Shown: piece after piece, positions 59,752-64,000 of the stretch
Layout: each line of letters starts with the position of its first letter
How positions within the stretch are numbered: position 1 is the first letter of the stretch
Source of the DNA: an uncultured Porphyromonadaceae bacterium
GTDB taxonomy: Bacteria; Bacteroidota; Bacteroidia; Bacteroidales; Muribaculaceae
Direction of reading: 5' to 3'
Assembly: GCA_902495075.1 (NCBI GenBank)
Contig: CABUVO010000002.1
Coordinates: 124,001-188,000 of the forward strand
DNA length: 64,000 bases
The notes under the pieces: generated by a model
What the model was told of the DNA's origin: nothing
Database searches by the model: none
What the model saw: the letters and a program-made list of their open reading frames with translations, nothing else
Position numbers and translations under genes: made by a program

Positions 59752-60451
59752 AGGTATAGTTTATACTGCTTATTTTATTCAACTTTCGCAAGCGTAAAGT
59801 TGAAGTTTATAAGTTTAATCACGCTTCGCGCAGTTTATAAGTTTATTTATTTGATGCGAATAAATGAAAACTCAATCAATATTCGCATCGGATAAACTTT
59901 TAAACCTCTAAACTCTTAAACTTTAAGTTGAAGCTTGCGAAACTTAAGTTATTTTATAAATCTTATCTTCACACTAAATCTTTAATCAGACATGCAAAAT
60001 TACATAAATTAATCCTATTGGATAATACCAGATTGAACGGAAAAGATACCAAAATCGTGGAATCTCTTGCACTCACGCGTTGGAATGAGTAGAGGTCGCA
60101 ACCATAAAATGATACGCGACCTCCGGGAATTAGTGAGTGTGAGTGTATAAAAGTAACGTCCTTTTCTGCCGGATTATTGTGCAAAACAGAATTTATCGGG
60201 CACAGCCCGATAAGGTAAGAAGTAAAAGGGTAAAGGTAAAAGGGTAAATTGGCATGCCTTTAATGTAAGTATAAATGAGTATCAGACGCAAATTCTTCCC
60301 TTCTATTTTTTATTTTATCGAACCTTGTTAGAAGATAAACTGGGATTTGGTTTTAGCACTCAGTCTTATCTGCTAGCAGTTCTTTTGTCTTTCTGTAAAA
60401 TATTTGTTTTACAATAAAATAAAGAATCTATTATAATAATGTATGATATAG
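59752..60451. other. Gap with nested inverted repeats and a hairpin
   Basis: No supported gene. 59784-59942 is an AT-rich nested inverted repeat (see the separate entry). A perfect hairpin TTATCGGGC-ACA-GCCCGATAA lies at 60193-60213, followed by purine-rich AAGGGTAAAGGTAAAAGGGTAAA. The remainder is AT-rich with nothing recognised. Confidence 0.6.
59784..59942. repeat. Nested inverted repeats
   Basis: Outer arms TTTCGCAAGC (59784-59793) and GCTTGCGAAA (59933-59942); inner arms GATGCGAATA (59853-59862) and TATTCGCATC (59880-59889). Between them GTTTATAAGTTTA is directly repeated at about 59805 and 59833, and TAAAC recurs with a period of eight bases around 59892-59920. Confidence 0.8.
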
Positions 60452-60483
60452 TTTGCATAATTAACAAATAAAAGCTAAATTTG
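60452..60483 (+). promoter_or_regulatory. Promoter of a structured leader or small RNA
   Basis: TTTG at 60452-60455 and TAAATTTG at 60476-60483 with a 20-base spacer: a near-consensus promoter that does not precede any long gene for 370 bases. Confidence 0.65.
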
Positions 60484-60488
60484 CAATG

Positions 60489-60815
60489 CATGCTGTGGTT
60501 GCTCATAAATTCTAATGAAATGAGCGCATGGATGCTGACATAATAGAAAAGCGTTTACTTGCGCTCTTTCTTGACATCTTGAAATCTGGAAAATTTCTTT
60601 GGTATAGTCAAGAATGAAGCAAACGGTAGATGCCAGAGTGGATGTGGTTTCATCTTGGTTGGCTATATTAATTGTATTAATTGATATGGTCACCAAGTTG
60701 ATTATATATCTGCGTGAGGCTTCTGCGTTGTTTGCTCGTTGAACTATACCGGGCAATCCAGAGCCTCAAGATGTATGACGAGCAGACGGTAAGGCTCTCA
60801 CGCTTTTGTTTTATT
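60489..60815 (+). ncRNA. Candidate structured transcript with terminator
   Basis: Downstream of the promoter lie hairpins GCTCAT/ATGAGC (60498 area) and CTTGAC/GTCAAG (60570-60614 area). The region ends in AGAGCCT/AGGCTCT arms (60760-60766 and 60792-60798) followed by a T-rich stretch. It matches no RNA family I know (not RNase P, SRP or tmRNA). It encloses the 42-residue peptide gene at 60614-60742. Confidence 0.4.
60614..60742 (+). CDS. Possible 42-residue hydrophobic peptide
   Basis: ATG 60614 opens a 42-residue frame with a polar start (KQTVDARVD), a single hydrophobic helix (VSSWLAILIVLIDMVTKLII) and a short charged tail. Size, single membrane helix, long structured leader and terminator resemble type I toxin genes, but no antisense promoter was found and coding is unproven. 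The overlapping minus-strand frame (60756-60475) is an alternative I find less convincing. Confidence 0.35.
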   Translation: MKQTVDARVDVVSSWLAILIVLIDMVTKLIIYLREASALFAR

Positions 60816-60861
60816 ATAGCTAAGATTGTGAGCCATTAGCAGTTTAAATTCACATCCTAAA

Positions 60862-61587
60862 ATGAAACAAATTGTTTTGGTACTGTTTGTTGCTGTATTT
60901 GCACTAACAGCTTTTTGTCAGAAATTTGAACCTAAATGGGTTGGTAACGTAGTCCTTCTAAATATTGAGAATGACACGACTGCAATTCCTTTAGAAAAAG
61001 CTAACGTTCAAATCAAAACCACACAATCAGCCGGTAGATTGTTAGCTGGGATAGGAAATGTCAGGAGAAAAGCCATTATCAAAGGTGCGCATTCTTCCGT
61101 ACAAACGAGTCCTAATAGACCCATAATTCTTATAGTCCGTTGTAAAGATAATGAGACGGATCCTTCATCATTTATTCAAATCATAAAATTTGAAGAGACC
61201 AGTAAAGAGCGGAAGACAGAATTGGCAAGTATGAATTGGCTGGATAATGTGTCGGAAGGAAATATGAAATTAGTTGATTTTGATGCAGACATGTATGGTA
61301 AATCATCATATATTCTCAGATTGCCGCCCCAATCTGGCGAATTCGGAGTGAGAACGCTTAATCCCAATGATACTGATGAAAAAGTTACTATATTCTATTG
61401 CTTTGGGACTGATGGGATTTTTAGAGTCTCAAATGATAAGGAATCTTCAAGTGATGAGACATCACTTGGTTCATATGAACTGGATGGCATTATGTATCCT
61501 GTCTATCGGACGAGTGAAGGGAAGCTTTTTATAATGAAAAATAAAAATGAGAGATACTTTATTCCTTCATCGTCAAACAAAGAATAA
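60862..61587 (+). CDS. Exported protein of unknown function
   Basis: 241 residues with signal peptide KQIVLVLFVAVFALTAFCQ. The mature protein is beta-rich: FEPKWVGNVVLLNIENDTTA, then PIILIVRCKDNETDPSSFIQIIKFE, and ends with a polar Ser/Lys-rich tail. No lipobox, membrane helix or catalytic motif. I do not recognise a named family; it looks like a typical Bacteroidales periplasmic protein. Confidence 0.7.
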   Translation: MKQIVLVLFVAVFALTAFCQKFEPKWVGNVVLLNIENDTTAIPLEKANVQIKTTQSAGRLLAGIGNVRRKAIIKGAHSSVQTSPNRPIILIVRCKDNETDPSSFIQIIKFEETSKERKTELASMNWLDNVSEGNMKLVDFDADMYGKSSYILRLPPQSGEFGVRTLNPNDTDEKVTIFYCFGTDGIFRVSNDKESSSDETSLGSYELDGIMYPVYRTSEGKLFIMKNKNERYFIPSSSNKE

Positions 61588-61727
61588 ATATATTTTTTTA
61601 ATTTTGCCGATAGATAGTGTTTTTATTGAGTTCAAATTTGTATCTGTTTTGTGTTACGCATTTGAAAGCCAGTTAATAGGTTCGTGAGAAATTTGGTTTT
61701 TCAACCCTATATGTCAGAAATTTGTTG

Positions 61728-61735
61728 TATATTTG
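61728..61735 (+). promoter_or_regulatory. -7 element of the small protein/GNAT operon
   Basis: TATATTTG lies 30 bases before the ATG at 61766. No clear -33 element. Confidence 0.45.
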
Positions 61736-61765
61736 TAATCCAATAAACAACAAAGAAGTACAAAC

Positions 61766-61924
61766 ATGGCACGACCTATTAAAGAAACGCCCGTACTAAA
61801 GGGTAGGGACGCTGAGAATTTCGCTCGGAGACTGGCGAATCCCGCACCTGTCAGCAATGCTGAGAAAGAAGCGGCAAGAAAAGCGTATGAAGCGTTCAAA
61901 GCCATAAGTACATTCTCAATGTAG
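61766..61924 (+). CDS. Small basic protein, possible antitoxin of the GNAT protein
   Basis: 52 residues (MARPIKETPVLKGRDAENFA, then RRLANPAP and a helix AEKEAARKAYEAFKAI). It ends 2 bases before the GNAT gene, the arrangement of GNAT-type toxin-antitoxin operons, although it lacks an obvious ribbon-helix-helix start. The N-terminal ARPIKETPVL could be an extended DNA- or partner-binding arm. The antitoxin role is inference. Confidence 0.6.
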   Translation: MARPIKETPVLKGRDAENFARRLANPAPVSNAEKEAARKAYEAFKAISTFSM

Positions 61925-61926
61925 TT

Positions 61927-62460
61927 ATGGATTTTAGCAAATTTACTTTCCGGCAGATAGAGGCTGATACCAAGATAAAGTCATTCGATTGCGGCGACGC
62001 AGATTTGAATGACTTTTTGTTTTCCGATGCTGTCAATTATTACCAGTCGATGATGGCATTGACTTATTTGCTCGAAGATAATGAAGAGAATAAAACAGTT
62101 GCGTATTATAGTCTGCTAAATGACAAGATCGTTTTTGATCCCGATGAGAAAAAATTATGGAATCGGCTTAACCGTCGTGTTGCCAATTCAAAACGGCGAA
62201 AGGAGTATCCGGCAGTAAAAATTGGTCGTTTTGCTATTTCAAAAGATTATGCTGGCAAGCAGATCGGGAGAGCAATTCTCCTGCAGGTGAAACATGTATT
62301 TGCAACAATGCGCAGAAGTGCTTGCCGTTTTATCACGGTTGATGCATATGCAGGTGCTGTGCCTTTTTATGAGAAATGTGGCTTTATGTTCCTTTCTGAG
62401 AAGGATAGGGATTTGCCCACAAGGTCAATGTATTTCGACCTTATTAATTTTCCCGATTAA
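61927..62460 (+). CDS. GNAT acetyltransferase, possibly a toxin
   Basis: 177 residues. FDCGDADLNDFLFSDAVNY at the N-terminus is shared by the AtaT/TacT-like and related GNAT toxins. The CoA loop is in VKIGRFAISKDYAGKQIGRAI and AVPFYEKCGFMFL follows with the conserved Tyr. Toxins of this group acetylate aminoacyl-tRNA. It is preceded by a 52-residue protein 2 bases upstream. A plain metabolic GNAT is the alternative. Confidence 0.75.
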   Translation: MDFSKFTFRQIEADTKIKSFDCGDADLNDFLFSDAVNYYQSMMALTYLLEDNEENKTVAYYSLLNDKIVFDPDEKKLWNRLNRRVANSKRRKEYPAVKIGRFAISKDYAGKQIGRAILLQVKHVFATMRRSACRFITVDAYAGAVPFYEKCGFMFLSEKDRDLPTRSMYFDLINFPD

Positions 62461-62579
62461 AGATTGTATGTAGTTTTATTTTGGTATGGTTAATCTCTGT
62501 GTGAATCCATCTTTTCCCTATTCCCTGTCACCTTTACCCTTGTTATAAATAAATTGTTTTTTGAAAATGCTGGAATGGA

Positions 62580-62611
62580 TTTGGATATTTCGTGAAAAGA
62601 GATTAATTTTG
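62580..62611 (+). promoter_or_regulatory. Promoter of tRNA-Leu
   Basis: TTTG at 62580-62583 and TAATTTTG at 62604-62611 with a 20-base spacer, about 33 bases before the tRNA. Confidence 0.7.
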
Positions 62612-62644
62612 CATCTGAACTCCGGACGAGACCGGAACGAGGAT

Positions 62645-62729
62645 GCAGAAATGGTGGAATGGTAGACACGAAGGACTTAAAATCCTTTGGCCTTTACCGG
62701 CTGTGTGGGTTCGAGTCCCACTTTCTGTA
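62645..62729 (+). tRNA. tRNA-Leu (anticodon TAA)
   Basis: 85 bases with acceptor stem GCAGAAA/TTTCTGT (one G-U pair) and discriminator A. The anticodon stem AAGGA/TCCTT holds loop CTTAAAA, giving TAA. A long variable arm (TTGGCCTTTACCGGCTGT) marks a class II tRNA; the T-arm is GGGTTCGAGTCCC. CCA is not encoded. Confidence 0.95.
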
Positions 62730-62738
62730 CAATGAATC

Positions 62739-62770
62739 GGAACCGTGCCAATTGCGGTTCCTTTTTTATT
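62739..62770 (+). terminator. Intrinsic terminator after tRNA-Leu
   Basis: GGAACCG (62739-62745) pairs with CGGTTCC (62755-62761) around a 9-base loop, followed by TTTTTTATT. It lies 15 bases before the rpoN start, so it may attenuate read-through into rpoN. Confidence 0.8.
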
Positions 62771-62784
62771 ATAATGAGTTTGTT

Positions 62785-64000
62785 ATGGCACAGAGTCTGA
62801 AAATGGAGCAGCGCATCGGCATGCGCCTTTCTCAGCAGCAGCTTCGCTTCGTGAAGCTGCTGGAGCTCAACGCGCCTGAACTCGATGAGGCTGTGGAGCG
62901 TGAACTGGAGGATAATCCGGCTCTTGGAGTTAAAGAGGAGACTCACGAAGATGATACCAACCGTTATCCTCTTTTCTTTGCACGGAGCAACGATGATGAC
63001 CGTCCGGCATTCGTGCCTGCGGATGAATCAGAATCTTTGTATGACCATCTTTATGCCCAATTGTCGGAACGTCGTCTCCCTCCAAAAGTGGAACTCGCTG
63101 CAAGATATATCATCGGCAATCTTGATTCCAACGGATATCTTAACCGTTCGCTTTCGAATCTTGTAAATGACATGGCGTTTGGTCCCGGAATAGATGTCAA
63201 CGACACAGAGGCGCATGAGGCTCTCGATGCCGTTCGCAGTCTGGAACCTTTCGGTGTCGGGGCGTTTGACCTTCGCGATTGTCTCGAGTTACAGTTGCTC
63301 GCGCTGCCTCCGGCTCAAGACCGTGATGACGCGCTTCGCATCATGCGTGAGACATACGAAGCTTTTACGATGAAGCACAAGCATCGCATCATCTCGCAAC
63401 TGCACATTTCTGAGAAACGTGTTGATGCCGCCTTGTCTTTAATCCTTTCTCTAAATCCCAAACCAGGGAATGCACTCGGTTCCGATCCTTCAGACGAGGC
63501 AAACATAATTATCCCTGACTTCATTGTCAACAACGAAGATGGAGAGATAACCATAACGCTCAATAATAAGATTCCAGAATTGCAGATCGAACAGAGTTTT
63601 GATCAGGCAATGGCGAATCTTGAACGCACGGCGAAGGGGAGACCAAAGAAAGGCTCGGAGTTTATCGTGAGTCGTTATAACGATGCCCGCGATTTTATCC
63701 GTGTGCTTACACAGCGTCAGCAGACTATGATGTCGGTGATGTCGGCAATCGTAAAGATCCAGAAAGAGTATTTCCTCACGGAAGATGTGTATAAGCTCCG
63801 CCCGATGATGATAAAGAACGTTGCGGAACTGACGGGTCTTGACCTTTCCGTTATCTCCCGCGCCACTACCAACAAGTTTGTGGCTACTCCCTGGGGAATT
63901 TTTCCTCTGAGATTCTTCTTTAGCGATTCGATAGGGGAGACGGCTGAAGATGGTAATGCTGCGACAAACCGCAAGATAGAGGCGGAAATAGCGGCGATGG
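62785..64000 (+). CDS. rpoN: RNA polymerase sigma-54 factor, 3' end beyond the window
   Basis: ATG 62785 opens a frame that runs off the right edge (405 codons visible). The N-terminal activator-interacting region has IGMRLSQQQLRFVKLLELNA and LEDNPAL. The core-binding part includes DSNGYLNRS, VRSLEPFGVGAFDLRDCLEL and ILSLNPKPGNALGS. The helix-turn-helix region follows: YKLRPMMIKNVAELTGLDLS, then VISRATTNKFVATPWGIFPL. The RpoN box lies beyond the window. It would direct enhancer-dependent transcription from -24/-12 promoters. Confidence 0.93.
   Translation, partial: MAQSLKMEQRIGMRLSQQQLRFVKLLELNAPELDEAVERELEDNPALGVKEETHEDDTNRYPLFFARSNDDDRPAFVPADESESLYDHLYAQLSERRLPPKVELAARYIIGNLDSNGYLNRSLSNLVNDMAFGPGIDVNDTEAHEALDAVRSLEPFGVGAFDLRDCLELQLLALPPAQDRDDALRIMRETYEAFTMKHKHRIISQLHISEKRVDAALSLILSLNPKPGNALGSDPSDEANIIIPDFIVNNEDGEITITLNNKIPELQIEQSFDQAMANLERTAKGRPKKGSEFIVSRYNDARDFIRVLTQRQQTMMSVMSAIVKIQKEYFLTEDVYKLRPMMIKNVAELTGLDLSVISRATTNKFVATPWGIFPLRFFFSDSIGETAEDGNAATNRKIEAEIAAM

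Noticed and set aside
60475..60756. 93-codon minus-strand gene
   Set aside because: No family similarity that I can see; a well-formed plus-strand promoter and terminator argue for plus-strand transcription.

Overview
The window looks like chromosomal DNA of a gut Bacteroidales bacterium, possibly Muribaculaceae-like; the genus is an inference. The evidence is the repeated Bacteroidota promoter form (TTTG, 19-20 bases, TAnnTTTG), a sigma/FecR-like anti-sigma/TonB-receptor signalling operon, families such as DUF5103 (T9SS plug-like), DUF3109 and DUF3737, a lipoprotein/PagL-like pair, and frequent TTG or GTG starts without clear Shine-Dalgarno sequences. No rRNA is present. Three tRNA genes were found: Arg-CCG, Phe-GAA and Leu-TAA.

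Layout. 1-4700: end of an unknown gene, a MntA/HepT (MNT/HEPN) toxin-antitoxin pair, then a compact three-gene operon (large protein with a C-terminal HEPN motif, four-helix membrane protein, membrane-anchored TIR-like protein). An IS5-type element with a nonsense-mutated transposase has landed exactly in the stop codon of the TIR gene. 4791-14956: an AT-rich surface polysaccharide locus with flippase, polymerase, three glycosyltransferases, an epimerase, four hexapeptide-repeat acyltransferases and an ATP-grasp enzyme, followed by a GC-richer polysaccharide deacetylase (15014-15862). 15863-19500: palindromic GC-rich repeats around a YafQ-type toxin-antitoxin pair, an SDR-like protein and cardiolipin synthase. 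19497-27263: mostly housekeeping genes (DUF3109, T9SS plug-like DUF5103, ung, tRNA-Arg, CorA, M64 peptidase, Ca/Na exchanger, tRNA-Phe) with G-rich repeats, one of which lies inside a coding sequence.

27784-42722 is an accessory region of small, mostly plus-strand cassettes and remnants: an operon of unknown small proteins, a nuclease-like/phosphoesterase pair, an AlbA-type ATPase-like regulator, acetyltransferases including a Vat-type one, a second uracil-DNA-glycosylase-like protein, a DUF3800 cassette between 53-base direct repeats and hairpins, a radical SAM gene with a collapsed second copy, a broken chloramphenicol-acetyltransferase-like gene, and a frameshifted tautomerase.

42974-59751: cell-envelope functions: a lipoprotein and PagL-like barrel, TRIC channel, sigma/anti-sigma/TonB receptor, His-rich exported protein with a second TonB receptor, a secreted TPR-CHAT protein divergent from an exported helical-repeat-like protein, MATE exporter, PatB/MalY-type lyase and DUF3737. 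59752-60861 has no long gene but holds nested inverted repeats and a promoter-driven structured leader ahead of a 42-residue membrane peptide. The window ends with a GNAT gene preceded by a small possible antitoxin, tRNA-Leu, and the 5' part of rpoN.

Most promising unexplained systems: the HEPN/membrane/TIR operon (1295-3803), the DUF3800 cassette with flanking hairpin repeats (36363-38417), the secreted CHAT locus (52187-56254), and the structured leader plus hydrophobic peptide (60452-60815).
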